NCBI RefSeq assembly: GCF_025641885.1
Contig: NZ_JAOTQN010000001.1
Span: forward strand, 124,001-188,000
Source: Pyrobaculum sp. 3827-6
GTDB lineage: Archaea > Thermoproteota > Thermoprotei > Thermoproteales > Thermoproteaceae
Length of the DNA: 64,000 nucleotides
Direction of reading: 5' to 3'
Below, in pieces: positions 41,068-49,964 of this stretch (its first letter is position 1; each line of letters begins with the position of its first letter). Made by a program: the position numbers and the translations under genes. The notes beneath the pieces are model-generated. The model saw nothing but the letters and a program-made list of their open reading frames with translations. It had not been told where the DNA came from and did not search any database.

Positions 41068-41156
41068 GGGCCGGTAGTCTAGCGGAAGGATGCCCGCTTG
41101 GCGGGCGTCCGCGCCCAAACTGCGGGAGATCCCGGGTTCGAATCCCGGCCGGTCCA
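41068..41156 (+). tRNA. tRNA-Ala(GGC) with a 17-nt intron
   Basis: Acceptor GGGCCGG (41068-41074) pairs with CCGGTCC (41149-41155) through a G3-U70 wobble, the alanine identity element. T arm is CCGGG-TTCGAAT-CCCGG and the discriminator is A41156, followed by genomic CCA (41157-41159). The anticodon stem is CCCGC/GCGGG. The intron 41104-41120 sits at the canonical 37/38 site with good BHB geometry: TTGG (41098-41101) pairs with CCAA (41115-41118), bulges are CG|G and AC|T, and GCG/CGC closes the intron. Mature loop TTGGCGT gives anticodon GGC; mature length is 72 nt. Confidence 0.93.
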
Positions 41157-41159
41157 CCA

Positions 41160-41502
41160 CTCTTCTCTCGTTCTACGAGGCAGAGCCCAATGGGAGCAAG
41201 TTGATTTTTGCCTCAGTTCAGTCCTGAGGAGGTTTGTAACCCCCCACCTGTCTCATCACGTGAGGAGGGGTACGGATGCGTGCATCTGTTGAATCTGTGT
41301 GGTTCCAAGCCCCGCGGTTTATGTCTACTTTGCACGTCATTTCCGCGCCTTGGCCTCTCATCGTTTAGGGGATCCGCGGGATAAGGGTTCACGGACGCGA
41401 TCTGTTTTTGTTTACCAAGGGGTTTGTGTAGGGTGTTGTTGAGTGGCGGTTTTGGCGGGCCGCGGGGGGCAATCTATAAATATGTCTTTTTTCTATTTAT
41501 TT
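41160..41502. other. Gap of about 340 nt; candidate C/D-like RNA on minus strand
   Basis: No protein gene is convincing here. On the minus strand GTGATGA (complement of 41253-41259) equals the C-box consensus, and two CTGA words (complements of 41218-41221 and 41213-41216) lie about 31-37 nt downstream. CCTCA/TGAGG could close a terminal stem. The spacing is short and no clear D'/C' pair is seen, so this is weak. TCTATAAATA at 41473-41482 is the promoter of the following gene. Confidence 0.3.
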
Positions 41503-42657
41503 ATGAACTCGGAAAAGATGTTCCTAGCAGTTATATTTGCCGCATTGATATATGCACAGGGTGTGTTTACTGTACAAACGGCCACTGACCTCACTGGAGA
41601 CTACAAGGGGCCTGGCTGGTTTACACCGCCTCAGAACCCCGTTTTTAAAAACGGCACAGTATTCGACTTGACTAAGTTCGAAGTGCTTTACAACGCAACG
41701 GCGGATGCCCTCGTCTTTAGAATAACCTTTGCAGATCTAGGCGGCAACCCCTGGGGCTCCGAGACTGGCTTCTCGCTCCAGTACATCCAGATATACATAA
41801 GCCGGGGGTTCCCGGGCAACCCCTGGGGCACCGTCTCCTGCTCCGTGCTTAGGCCAGACGACGGCAATGTTGCGTCTGGCAACGCCTTCTTCGACGAGGC
41901 TACCCGCTTCTTCTGCCCAGATCCGGCGAATCTAACTCAGTATAAGTACACGCCCGGCGTGAGATTTTCGGGGCAGGCTCCGTGGGATGTTGCTATTTTC
42001 ATTGGGCCTAAGTGGGGCAACGAGACGGTTAACTATGTAGCTGTGGCGGACGTCACCGGCGGCACCATCAGCGTGTCTCCGCTACCCCGCGTATACGCCC
42101 AGGGCAACTCCATAGTGGCTGTGGTGCCGAGGAAGCTCATACCGCCCACCACTAGGCTGATGAGCGACTTCCCACAACCCACGTGGAGATACTACGTCTT
42201 AGTTACGTCATACGACGGCTTCGGCCCCGGCCGGATCAGGCCCTTCGGGCCGGTGGCCCAGGAGTGGACTGTGGGCGTCGGCGCGGCTAACGCCTCAGCG
42301 GTGCTCTCCGGCACCGTGCCAAGGGTCCTAGATATACTAGGGCCAAATACGCCACTCAGAACATTCACGAGGAATGCCTCCGCGGTTTTGGAGCCGCAGT
42401 CTTTGAGCTGGGGCAACTTCCCGCTGGCGTACACAACCACCACTGTGAATAAGATAGTACCTCTGACTGTTACGAGGACCGACACGTTAACCGTTACGGA
42501 GACTTCCTACGTCACTACCACGTCCGTCAGTACTGTCACGCAGACGCAGCAGATATATGTGGAGAAGCCGTATGTCGATCCGACTAGCTACGCCGTGATG
42601 GGGCTCGGCGTCGTCGCTGGGCTGGCGGGGGCGCTTGCCGCGGCGAGGCGCAAGTAG
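41503..42657 (+). CDS. Surface-anchored glucodextranase-C/DOMON-like protein
   Basis: The product is 384 aa from the ATG at 41503, which follows CTATAAATA by about 21 nt; the open frame upstream of that lies in the promoter. It has a signal peptide (MFLAVIFAALIYAQG), a beta-sandwich domain like the C-terminal glucodextranase/DOMON-type module (TDLTGDYKGPGWFTPP; GPKWGNETVNYVAVADVTGG), a Thr/Val-rich stalk (VTVTETSYVTTTSV) and a C-terminal membrane helix ending in AARRK. Such modules bind sugars or envelope. It precedes a peptide-type transporter, so it may be an accessory surface protein. Confidence 0.72.
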   Translation: MNSEKMFLAVIFAALIYAQGVFTVQTATDLTGDYKGPGWFTPPQNPVFKNGTVFDLTKFEVLYNATADALVFRITFADLGGNPWGSETGFSLQYIQIYISRGFPGNPWGTVSCSVLRPDDGNVASGNAFFDEATRFFCPDPANLTQYKYTPGVRFSGQAPWDVAIFIGPKWGNETVNYVAVADVTGGTISVSPLPRVYAQGNSIVAVVPRKLIPPTTRLMSDFPQPTWRYYVLVTSYDGFGPGRIRPFGPVAQEWTVGVGAANASAVLSGTVPRVLDILGPNTPLRTFTRNASAVLEPQSLSWGNFPLAYTTTTVNKIVPLTVTRTDTLTVTETSYVTTTSVSTVTQTQQIYVEKPYVDPTSYAVMGLGVVAGLAGALAAARRK

Positions 42658-42880
42658 GATAGGAATCTTAATAGCATTAGGTTTTTTACTGCTCTTTTTT
42701 TCTTTGCTTATCGCATTCCAGCAGTCGTATCAACAGGCTCACTGTGGCGAGGGGCGATGTGTAGATCCTCTGTTTGTTCTCGTGGCTCTCTTTCTACTTA
42801 TTGTGGGGGCCGTCATTCTTCTCTATTCGGTTACTATTTTTATAAATGTAAAAATAGAGGAAAATTTAAAAAGGACGTGA
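42635..42880 (+). CDS. Small membrane protein (81 aa)
   Basis: The frame opens at a TTG (42635) inside the end of the previous gene and codes two transmembrane helices (IGILIALGFLLLFFSLLIAF and PLFVLVALFLLIVGAVILLY) separated by a short loop with two cysteines (CGEGRCVDP). It overlaps the upstream gene by 23 nt and ends 12 nt before the substrate-binding protein start. No ATG is available near, so the exact start is uncertain. A role with the transporter is inferred from position only. Confidence 0.5.
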   Translation: MPRRGASRIGILIALGFLLLFFSLLIAFQQSYQQAHCGEGRCVDPLFVLVALFLLIVGAVILLYSVTIFINVKIEENLKRT

Positions 42881-42892
42881 ATCATGTAACTT

Positions 42893-45523
42893 ATGAAAAT
42901 CAAAATAGTCCTATTGGCGATAATGATACTGGGCACGATGCTTTTTGCCCAATACACGCCTCCCACCACAAGCCCGGGTCCAGCTGTTGATAAAATCATC
43001 GGTAAATCTGTACCGATTGCCCAGGCGGCCGCCGCGGTTAAGGCCGGCGACATAGATGTCTATATATTCGGCATGAGAGCGTCGCTGGCGGCTCCGCTTA
43101 AGGGAGATCCGACTGTCGCGCTCTACACCGCGGCCGCCGGCTTCAACGATATAGTTCTCAACCCCGCGCCGACAAATCCGCCTTGTCTCAATCCCTTCTC
43201 CGACCGCGAAATTAGGTTCGCCATGCAGTTTGTCGTGGATAGGGACTACGTGGCGAATGAAATTTTCAAGGGATTCGCCGTGCCGATGTACATCTGGCTG
43301 TCCCCCTACGACCCCACATATTCTGTGGTGGCTGACATAATTTCCCAGCTTGGGATAAGGTACGACTTAGACTACGCCAAGTCTGTGGTGGATAGGAGAA
43401 TGCCCCAGCTGGGCGCCACGAAGGGCGCCGACGGCAAGTGGTACTGTGGGGGTAAGCCGGTGACGATAATAGGGCTGATCCGCATCGAGGACGAGCGTAA
43501 GGACATCGGCGACGCCTTCGCCTCGGCCCTCGAGCAATTGGGATTCACAGTGGATAGGAAGTACGTAACGTTTGACGTGGCGATACAGACCGTATACGGG
43601 ACTGATCCCAAGCAGTTCCAGTGGCATTTCTATACCGAGGGCTGGGGTAAGGGCGCACTTGACAGATGGGATACAAGCTCTATTTCGCAGTACTGCGCCT
43701 CGTGGTTTAGCTACATGCCCGGGTGGGGCACCGCTGGCTGGTACAACTACGCAAATGAGACAATAGACAAGATTACGGACACGTTATATAAGGGCGCCTT
43801 TAAGTCCTTCCAAGAATATATAGATCTCTATAGACAGGCCACTTTAATGTGCATCAGCGAGTCGATAAGGGTGTTTGTCAATACAAATCTAAACGCCTAC
43901 GTAGCCTCACCCAACCTAAAAGGTGTAACTGTTGACCTAGGCGCCGGGCTGAGGGCTTCTGTGTACAACGCAAGGAACTGGTACGTGCCAGGTAAAGACG
44001 TGGTTAACGTGGGCCACCTGTGGATCTGGACCGCGTCAAGTGCCTGGAACCCGGTTCCACAGGGCGGCTTCACCGACGTCTATTCGGTGGATTGGTACAG
44101 GATGATGTACGACCCGGCGACGTGGAACCATCCGTTTACCGGCGAGCCGATGCCGTTTAGGGCCACCTACTCTGTGGAGACTAAGGGGCCAGACGGGTAT
44201 TTCGACGTTCCGGCAGATGCCTATAGATGGGACGCAAAGCAGAAGGCCTGGGTCAGCGCTGGCGGCGCCAAGGCCAAGTCCAGGGTGGTTATCAACTATG
44301 CCAAATACGTAGGTGCCAAGTGGCACGACGGCCAGCCGATAAAGCTGGCCGATGTGTTGTATATCTATGCATTCCTGTGGGATATTTCTAACGATCCGAA
44401 AAAGGTGGCCCGCGAGTCTGGCGTTGCCTCATATGTGAATAGCACGATGGCGATAATTAAGGGGATTAGGATAATAAACGACACGGCGATTGAGGTCTAC
44501 GTCGACTACTGGCACTTCGACCCCAACTACATAGTGGCTCAGGCGGTGGTGACTCCAGACATGCCTTGGGAGGTCTACTACGCGGTGGATCAACTGGTCT
44601 ACGTGAATCAGACATATGCCGCTTCTAGGGCGGGGGCTACCAAATACAATGTACCGTGGCTGTCGCTGATTTTGAAAGACCACGCCAAGGCGGCCGCTAC
44701 TGTTCTACAGTCGGCGGCTGATAAAGGCGTTTTCCCAGAAAACTGGTTTAAGGTCGGGGACAAGGTCCTATTTACGAAAGACGAGGCTTTGGCGAGGTAT
44801 AGGGCCGCGGTGGATTGGTACAACAAATACGGCCACATGGTGATATCCCAGGGCCCGTTCTATCTCTACGCAATAGACACAGCTAAGCAGTACATCGAGC
44901 TTAGGGCGTATAGAGACCCCACCTATCCCTACAAGCCAGGCGCATTCTACTTCGGCACCGCGACACCTGTGTCTGTCAAGGCGATTAACGTTCCCACGAT
45001 CGCCGTGGGCCAATCCGGCTCTGTGTCTATTTCACTGGAGGTGCCGCCCGGCGCTGGTAAGATATACTACAAGTGGGGCATTATAGACCCCACCACTGGG
45101 AAATTTGTATACATATCGGATTTAGCCTCGGCGAGCGCCGCACCTCTTACAGTTACGATACCTGCAGACGTGGCGTCGAAGTTAACGGCTAACAAGGCGT
45201 ATAAATTCTGGCTACTGACTTACGCGGAGAACGTGCCAGTGGTCTCCGAGGCGACTCAAGTATTCATACCAAAGACCGCGGCCCCCACCACGCCAACCCC
45301 AACGCCTACCCCGACCCCATCGCCCACGCCTTCTCCAACTCCATCGCCACAGCCCACTTCTCCGCCGCCTCCGACCGTGGTGACTACCACGACGGCTTTG
45401 CCTGCCACAGGCACTACCGAGGCTCTAGCCGCCGGTGTAGTTGGTTTACTCGCCGTGTTAGGTGCCTTAGCCTTTGCGCTTAGGAAGAGAGGCGGGGGTA
45501 AAGAGGAGACGAAGGTTAGATAG
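42893..45523 (+). CDS. ABC transporter substrate-binding protein, peptide type (SBP_bac_5)
   Basis: This 876-aa protein has a signal peptide (VLLAIMILGTMLFAQ), a large SBP_bac_5-type domain (REIRFAMQFVVDRDYVANEIF; YAKYVGAKWHDGQPIKLADVLYIY), a beta-sandwich (PTIAVGQSGSVSISLEV), a Thr-Pro/Ser-Pro stalk (about residues 797-830) and a C-terminal membrane helix (ALAAGVVGLLAVLGALAFAL) with a basic end. It is thus tethered to the membrane as in other archaea. AATTTAAAAAGG lies about 22 nt before the ATG. The two permeases follow. Confidence 0.9.
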   Translation: MKIKIVLLAIMILGTMLFAQYTPPTTSPGPAVDKIIGKSVPIAQAAAAVKAGDIDVYIFGMRASLAAPLKGDPTVALYTAAAGFNDIVLNPAPTNPPCLNPFSDREIRFAMQFVVDRDYVANEIFKGFAVPMYIWLSPYDPTYSVVADIISQLGIRYDLDYAKSVVDRRMPQLGATKGADGKWYCGGKPVTIIGLIRIEDERKDIGDAFASALEQLGFTVDRKYVTFDVAIQTVYGTDPKQFQWHFYTEGWGKGALDRWDTSSISQYCASWFSYMPGWGTAGWYNYANETIDKITDTLYKGAFKSFQEYIDLYRQATLMCISESIRVFVNTNLNAYVASPNLKGVTVDLGAGLRASVYNARNWYVPGKDVVNVGHLWIWTASSAWNPVPQGGFTDVYSVDWYRMMYDPATWNHPFTGEPMPFRATYSVETKGPDGYFDVPADAYRWDAKQKAWVSAGGAKAKSRVVINYAKYVGAKWHDGQPIKLADVLYIYAFLWDISNDPKKVARESGVASYVNSTMAIIKGIRIINDTAIEVYVDYWHFDPNYIVAQAVVTPDMPWEVYYAVDQLVYVNQTYAASRAGATKYNVPWLSLILKDHAKAAATVLQSAADKGVFPENWFKVGDKVLFTKDEALARYRAAVDWYNKYGHMVISQGPFYLYAIDTAKQYIELRAYRDPTYPYKPGAFYFGTATPVSVKAINVPTIAVGQSGSVSISLEVPPGAGKIYYKWGIIDPTTGKFVYISDLASASAAPLTVTIPADVASKLTANKAYKFWLLTYAENVPVVSEATQVFIPKTAAPTTPTPTPTPTPSPTPSPTPSPQPTSPPPPTVVTTTTALPATGTTEALAAGVVGLLAVLGALAFALRKRGGGKEETKVR
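45286..45378 (+). repeat. Thr-Pro/Ser-Pro coding repeat
   Basis: An imperfect ACGCC/CC(T/A)ACC hexamer repeat encodes TPTPTPTPSPTPSPTP in the stalk of the substrate-binding protein. It is probably O-glycosylated and keeps the binding domain away from the membrane. It is coding and part of the neighbouring gene, not a mobile or CRISPR repeat. Confidence 0.8.
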
Positions 45524-45573
45524 ATCTATATAAACCTCCGATAGCTTTTTTAAACTTCTTGTTTTTTGGATCC

Positions 45574-46644
45574 ATGGCTTCTCTTGCAAAAACGCTTATC
45601 GTAAAGGCCGTGACTCTCATAATTGTTTTAATCGGCGTATTGTTCCTATTAGCTATTATAATGGGGGCTACGGGGCTGTCTGATAAGGTACTAAACTCTA
45701 CATTAACTGCCGAGGTGCAGGAATATAAACAACAGCTCAGTAGGCAGATAAAGGACCCTACAGTTTTGGAAAGGGCTGTAGAGGAGTATAAGAAGGAGAG
45801 GGCCGCGGCGCTGGGTCTCGACAAGCCTTGGTACGTGAGGTTGCCTCAGTTAATCTACAGGTTATTATTTCTAGATTTGGGGTATTCCAGGACATTACAG
45901 TCATCTTGGGGATCTAACAAGATATCTGACCTAATCATAGATCGGTTGCCTAACACCATCATCCTCACCACCACGGGTATACTCTTCACCTCTCTTGTGG
46001 GCATATGGATGGGTCTGTACATAGGCTCTAATATTGGAAGCAGATCTGATAGGGTTGTCTCTATCTTATCGGCGGCTTCCTACGCCCTCCCGCTGTGGTT
46101 TACGGGCCTCGTTTTAATACTGGCCCTCGCCTACGGGCCTAAGGTGTTGTGGGGTGTGCAGATATTCCCGCCGGGGGGCATGGTGTCTGTGCCCCCTCCC
46201 AAGGAGCCGCTGGCGTATGCCCTCGACTTGTTGTGGCACCTAGCACTGCCCCTCACGGCCTCATTCATCGTGTTTTTCGGAAGCTGGGCGTATACCACCA
46301 GGAACATAGTCTTTAACGTGTCGCAAGAGGATTTTGTTAACTTCGCCAGGGCTAAGGGCCTCCCGGAGGGTGTGGTGAGGAGTAGGTATATTCTCCGGCC
46401 ATCTCTGCCGCCTATCTTGACAAACTTAATTCTAAGCCTTGCTTATTCTATCTCTGGCTACATAATTACCGAGAGGGTCTTCAACTGGCCTGGGATGGGG
46501 TCGCTTTATTACCAGGCGATTACGGCGCTGGACGAGCCGGTGATTTTCGCCTTGACGTACGTCTTCACCTTGGTTTATATCGTGGCTAGGTTTATTTTGG
46601 AGGTTCTCTACATCGTGGTGGATCCGCGTATTAGGTTGTCATGA
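45574..46644 (+). CDS. ABC transporter permease, DppB type
   Basis: The product is 356 aa from the ATG at 45574 (a TTG at 45559 is in frame but falls too near the TTTTTTAAAC promoter at 45546-45555). An N-terminal helix (LIVKAVTLIIVLIGVLFLL) is followed by a loop domain and about five more helices. The EAA cytoplasmic loop is NFARAKGLPEGVVRSRYI, where the permease docks to its ATPase. It pairs with the next permease (4-nt overlap). Confidence 0.9.
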   Translation: MASLAKTLIVKAVTLIIVLIGVLFLLAIIMGATGLSDKVLNSTLTAEVQEYKQQLSRQIKDPTVLERAVEEYKKERAAALGLDKPWYVRLPQLIYRLLFLDLGYSRTLQSSWGSNKISDLIIDRLPNTIILTTTGILFTSLVGIWMGLYIGSNIGSRSDRVVSILSAASYALPLWFTGLVLILALAYGPKVLWGVQIFPPGGMVSVPPPKEPLAYALDLLWHLALPLTASFIVFFGSWAYTTRNIVFNVSQEDFVNFARAKGLPEGVVRSRYILRPSLPPILTNLILSLAYSISGYIITERVFNWPGMGSLYYQAITALDEPVIFALTYVFTLVYIVARFILEVLYIVVDPRIRLS

Positions 46645-48056
46645 TTAGGGAGTTTTTTAAGAGTCCAGCGGGGCTGGCGGGAGCGGCGATTTTGATACTG
46701 TTCTCGCTGATTTCGATATACGTGGTGCTCACCTTCCCGCTTGACTACGGCACTAGATACTGGTCAAATCCGAAATTCTGGGAGGACTATCCGAAGCTTG
46801 TCCCGCCTGTTTGGTACAACTACTTCGTGCCGTATAGATTACCCCAACACTATGTTGAAAATATGTATAGGCCTAGTGAGGTGTCTGAAAATGTGAAAAG
46901 GTGGGTGTTTAATTATACTCTAGACTCAGATAAGTTCCCCACTGGGATAATTTTCAAATACTCAAATCTGACCTTCTACGGAGATGTCCCGGTGATTTCT
47001 CTTAAAGTAAAGAGGCCAGACGGCAGAGAGGTCGTCTTGCTTGATTACGATACAGGCATACCTCCGCCCAGGCCTGGAGAGGCGGCGCCGTACGTTAGAT
47101 TTGTGGAGAACCCCAGATCTATCATCCTCAGCGCGGATCCCCAAGCTATTAGGAAGGTGACGGCCTTTGCCAACGATCTGGGGGTTGCCTGCACCACCTC
47201 GGACGTCAGAGAGGCTTCTTTGTTGCCCTACATAGTCTTTGGCCAGCCCCTCTCCAAAAACTGTGTAGCTGAGTCGTTTAAGACGCTTAAGGGCACCTAT
47301 GTTTTCGAGGTTGAGATGGTGGGAGATCCGAGAGATCAGATCGGCCTCGTCCGCCTCGTCATCCAGGGCGCCGTCTACGGCGCGATGGGGACAGACTACC
47401 TAGGCCGCGACCTCGCCCAGGGTTTGCTATTTGGCTTCCCCGTGGCTCTCTTCATCGGCGGCGTGGTGGCGCTGCTCGCCACCTTGGTGGGGCTGGCTTT
47501 GGGCATTCTCAGCGGCTACATCGGCGGTAGAGTAGACGAGGGGATTCAGAGATTTGCAGACGTCATGAATAACCTGCCCACCCTCCCACTCCTAATTCTA
47601 TTCGTCTTTGTGCTTGGACGCAGTATTTTCAACATAATACTGGTGCTGGTGGTCTTTGGCTGGGCTGGCACCACGATTATCGTCAGATCTATGGTGCTGA
47701 GCATAAAGTCGAGCCAGTTCGTCGAGGCCGCGAAGCTGGCTGGGGCTAGTAGCTGGTGGATTATGAGGAGGCATATACTGCCGCCGGTGTTGCCCTACGC
47801 CTTCGCCCTCATGATATTTGCAATACCGGGGGCCATATTGTCTGAGGCCAGCCTCAGCTTTCTGGGGCTGGGCGACCCCTCGATACCCACCTGGGGCCAG
47901 ATTTTACAACAAGCTTTCGACAACGGCGCGCTTCAGAACTTCGCGTGGTGGTGGATCCTGCCGCCCGGCCTGTTGATCATCGTGACCGCGGTTGGGTTCG
48001 TGCTGGTGTTCTTCGCTCTGGAGCCTATTGTCAACCCCAGGCTCAAACGGCAATAA
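46641..48056 (+). CDS. ABC transporter permease, DppC type, with large external insert
   Basis: This 471-aa permease has a first helix at about residues 10-33, an external domain of about 200 residues (to about 245), and then the DppC core with the EAA loop EAAKLAGASSWWIMRRHILP. Normal DppC permeases are near 300 aa, so the insert is unusual; it may meet the tethered binding protein. No DppD/DppF ATPase gene follows: ribosomal S13 comes next. The ATPases must be elsewhere or shared. Confidence 0.9.
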   Translation: MIREFFKSPAGLAGAAILILFSLISIYVVLTFPLDYGTRYWSNPKFWEDYPKLVPPVWYNYFVPYRLPQHYVENMYRPSEVSENVKRWVFNYTLDSDKFPTGIIFKYSNLTFYGDVPVISLKVKRPDGREVVLLDYDTGIPPPRPGEAAPYVRFVENPRSIILSADPQAIRKVTAFANDLGVACTTSDVREASLLPYIVFGQPLSKNCVAESFKTLKGTYVFEVEMVGDPRDQIGLVRLVIQGAVYGAMGTDYLGRDLAQGLLFGFPVALFIGGVVALLATLVGLALGILSGYIGGRVDEGIQRFADVMNNLPTLPLLILFVFVLGRSIFNIILVLVVFGWAGTTIIVRSMVLSIKSSQFVEAAKLAGASSWWIMRRHILPPVLPYAFALMIFAIPGAILSEASLSFLGLGDPSIPTWGQILQQAFDNGALQNFAWWWILPPGLLIIVTAVGFVLVFFALEPIVNPRLKRQ

Positions 48057-48086
48057 AAATTTAAAAACTCTGCCGTCCCGCCTTCT

Positions 48087-48548
48087 GTGTCTCAGGAAAT
48101 GAGGGCCATCGTACGTATTGGCGATACGGACCTTGACGGGGGGAAGGAGGTGGCTTACTCCCTGGCTAAAATCAAGGGAATTGGCATAGCCACTGCCTAT
48201 GCGATTTGCTGGAAGCTGGGTATAGATCCCCACGCCATCCTAGGCGCGCTCCCGGAGGAGCAGATTAACAAACTTGACTGGGCGGTGCGAAACCTCCACG
48301 AACTGGCGCCCGCCTGGTTTCTAAATAGAAGGAAGGACCCAGAGACAGGTAGAGATATCCACTTGATTGGCTCTGAGCTCGTGCTGGCGGCTAAGAGAGA
48401 TGTGGACCTGGCGAAGAAGTTGAAGAGCTGGAGGGGTGTCAGACACTCTCTTGGCTTAAAGGTTAGAGGCCAGAGGACGGTTACCACTGGGAGGTTTGGC
48501 GCCACTGCCGGCGTTACCAAGAAGAAGGCCGCCGCTGGGGGTAAGTAA
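48087..48548 (+). CDS. rps13: 30S ribosomal protein S13
   Basis: This 153-aa protein shows the S13 helices AYSLAKIKGIGIATAYAICWKLG and the C-terminal basic stretch SWRGVRHSLGLKVRGQRTVTTGR that contacts tRNA and H-bridges. The GTG at 48087 is 24 nt from AATTTAAAAACTC (48057-48069), so it is the likely leaderless start. An ATG four codons later is an alternative. The tail TKKKAAAGGK is typical. S4 follows 34 nt later. Confidence 0.96.
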   Translation: MSQEMRAIVRIGDTDLDGGKEVAYSLAKIKGIGIATAYAICWKLGIDPHAILGALPEEQINKLDWAVRNLHELAPAWFLNRRKDPETGRDIHLIGSELVLAAKRDVDLAKKLKSWRGVRHSLGLKVRGQRTVTTGRFGATAGVTKKKAAAGGK

Positions 48549-48582
48549 AAACTTATAAAGTGTGCAGTGCTGAGGCGGGTGT

Positions 48583-49062
48583 ATGGGTGGCTTGAAGAAG
48601 CCTAAGAAGAGGTACCTCGCCGGTAAGCCGAAGAAGATTTGGAACAAGTCTCTTTTGCTAGAGGAGCTCCAGCTGATGGGTGAGTACGGGCTTAGGAATA
48701 AGAAGGAGCTGTGGCTTGCAAGGGCGAGGCTGAAGTGGATTGTGAGGCGCGCCCGCTCTCTGCTTTCCATGACAGCCGAGGAGAGGGCGCCGCTTGAGAT
48801 GCCCTTTAAGGAGAAGCTCTACAAGATGGGGTTTATCGAAGATCCCAACGTCTCTCTAGATAGGATACTGTCGCTTGATGTGAGGGCTGTATTAGAGAGG
48901 AGGTTGCAAACAGTTATATACAGGATGGGGCTGGCGAAGTCTATATACCACGCTAGGCAGTTGATAGTACACGGACACGTGGCTGTGGCGGGGAGGAGGG
49001 TCACCTCCCCGGGCTTTCTAGTGCCTAGGGAGCTTGAGGATAAGATTTCTCTCATCCAGTGA
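48583..49062 (+). CDS. rps4: 30S ribosomal protein S4
   Basis: This 159-aa protein is the archaeal S4: start LKKPKKRYLAGKPKKIWN, and an S4 RNA-binding domain IYHARQLIVHGHVAVAGRRV. S13 followed by S4 is a conserved archaeal order that usually continues with S11 and RNA polymerase subunit D; here an asparaginase-family gene follows instead. Its stop overlaps the next start (GTGA). Confidence 0.96.
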   Translation: MGGLKKPKKRYLAGKPKKIWNKSLLLEELQLMGEYGLRNKKELWLARARLKWIVRRARSLLSMTAEERAPLEMPFKEKLYKMGFIEDPNVSLDRILSLDVRAVLERRLQTVIYRMGLAKSIYHARQLIVHGHVAVAGRRVTSPGFLVPRELEDKISLIQ

Positions 49063-49964
49063 AGCCGGTAGTCGCCGTCCACGGCGGGGCTGGGCAATGG
49101 AGGGTTGATGAACAGCGCAGGAGCCGCGTTTTGAAGATCCTCGCAGATGCGATAGTAGAGGGCTTGCACGCGGCTGAGAGGGGTGGCGCCCTCGACGCCG
49201 TAGTCGCCGCTGTGGAGTATATGGAGAGGAGCGGCGTCTTCAACGCTGGGTACGGCTCTGTGTACGCCATAGATGGGAGAATCTACATGGACGCGGGGGT
49301 GATGGACGGACGTGTTAAGAAGGCGGGCGCCGTCGCCGCCGTCGACGGTGTTAAGAGCGCCGTGAGGCTGGCGCGTTACGTCTTAGAAAACACCGACCAC
49401 GTAATAATATCTGGCGAAGGCGCGAAGCTGTTGGCTGCGAAGGCCGGCCTGCTGGATCACAACCATAAATTCTACACCGAGGAGAAAAACAAAAAGTTCT
49501 ACGAGGTGCTCCAGGAGGCTAGGCAGGGCAGGTGGTACTACAAGAAACTTATAGAATTTGTGGGGGACACCGTCGGCGCCGTCGCTGTGGATAGGGACGG
49601 CAACGTGGCCGCCGCGACTTCCACAGGCGGGGTGTGGCTGAAGTGGCCTGGGAGGATTGGCGACAGCCCGATCCCCGGGGCTGGCTTCTGGGCGGAGAAC
49701 GGAGTGGGGGCCTTCAGCGCCACCGGCGTTGGCGAGGTCATAATAATGTCTGCCCTGTCGCTGAGGGCGCGCGACGAGCTTTTAAAGACGGGCGACGTGG
49801 CTACGGCTCTGGAGACTGTCGTCAGACGTGTCACCGAGACCTACGGCCCGGACACCGTGGGCATAATTGGAGTAGACTCCAGGGGGAGCCCGGCCTACGC
49901 CTATAACACAAAGGGTATGGCGAGGGGGTGGGGAAAAGGAGGCGAGATTTATGTAGATATTTAA
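49059..49964 (+). CDS. Isoaspartyl peptidase/L-asparaginase (Ntn-hydrolase)
   Basis: This 301-aa protein begins VVAVHGGAGQW and has the type-2 asparaginase self-cleavage site GDTVGAVAVD, in which the Thr becomes the N-terminal nucleophile, followed by STGGVWLKWPGRIGDSPIPGAG. These enzymes cleave isoaspartyl dipeptides and asparagine, a useful repair at high temperature. GTG start, translationally coupled to S4, which is an unusual partner. Confidence 0.92.
   Translation: MKPVVAVHGGAGQWRVDEQRRSRVLKILADAIVEGLHAAERGGALDAVVAAVEYMERSGVFNAGYGSVYAIDGRIYMDAGVMDGRVKKAGAVAAVDGVKSAVRLARYVLENTDHVIISGEGAKLLAAKAGLLDHNHKFYTEEKNKKFYEVLQEARQGRWYYKKLIEFVGDTVGAVAVDRDGNVAAATSTGGVWLKWPGRIGDSPIPGAGFWAENGVGAFSATGVGEVIIMSALSLRARDELLKTGDVATALETVVRRVTETYGPDTVGIIGVDSRGSPAYAYNTKGMARGWGKGGEIYVDI

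Noticed and set aside
41068-41156. tRNA-Pro reading of the second tRNA (acceptor and GTCT D arm looked Pro-like at first).
   Set aside because: The G3-U70 pair is the alanine identity element, and the BHB places the intron at 37/38, leaving anticodon GGC. No prolyl anticodon (NGG) fits the BHB.
45286-45378. Repeats in the 45.3-kb region taken for CRISPR or a mobile element.
   Set aside because: Short hexamer-like repeat is in frame and encodes a Thr-Pro/Ser-Pro stalk; there are no spacers and no terminal repeats.
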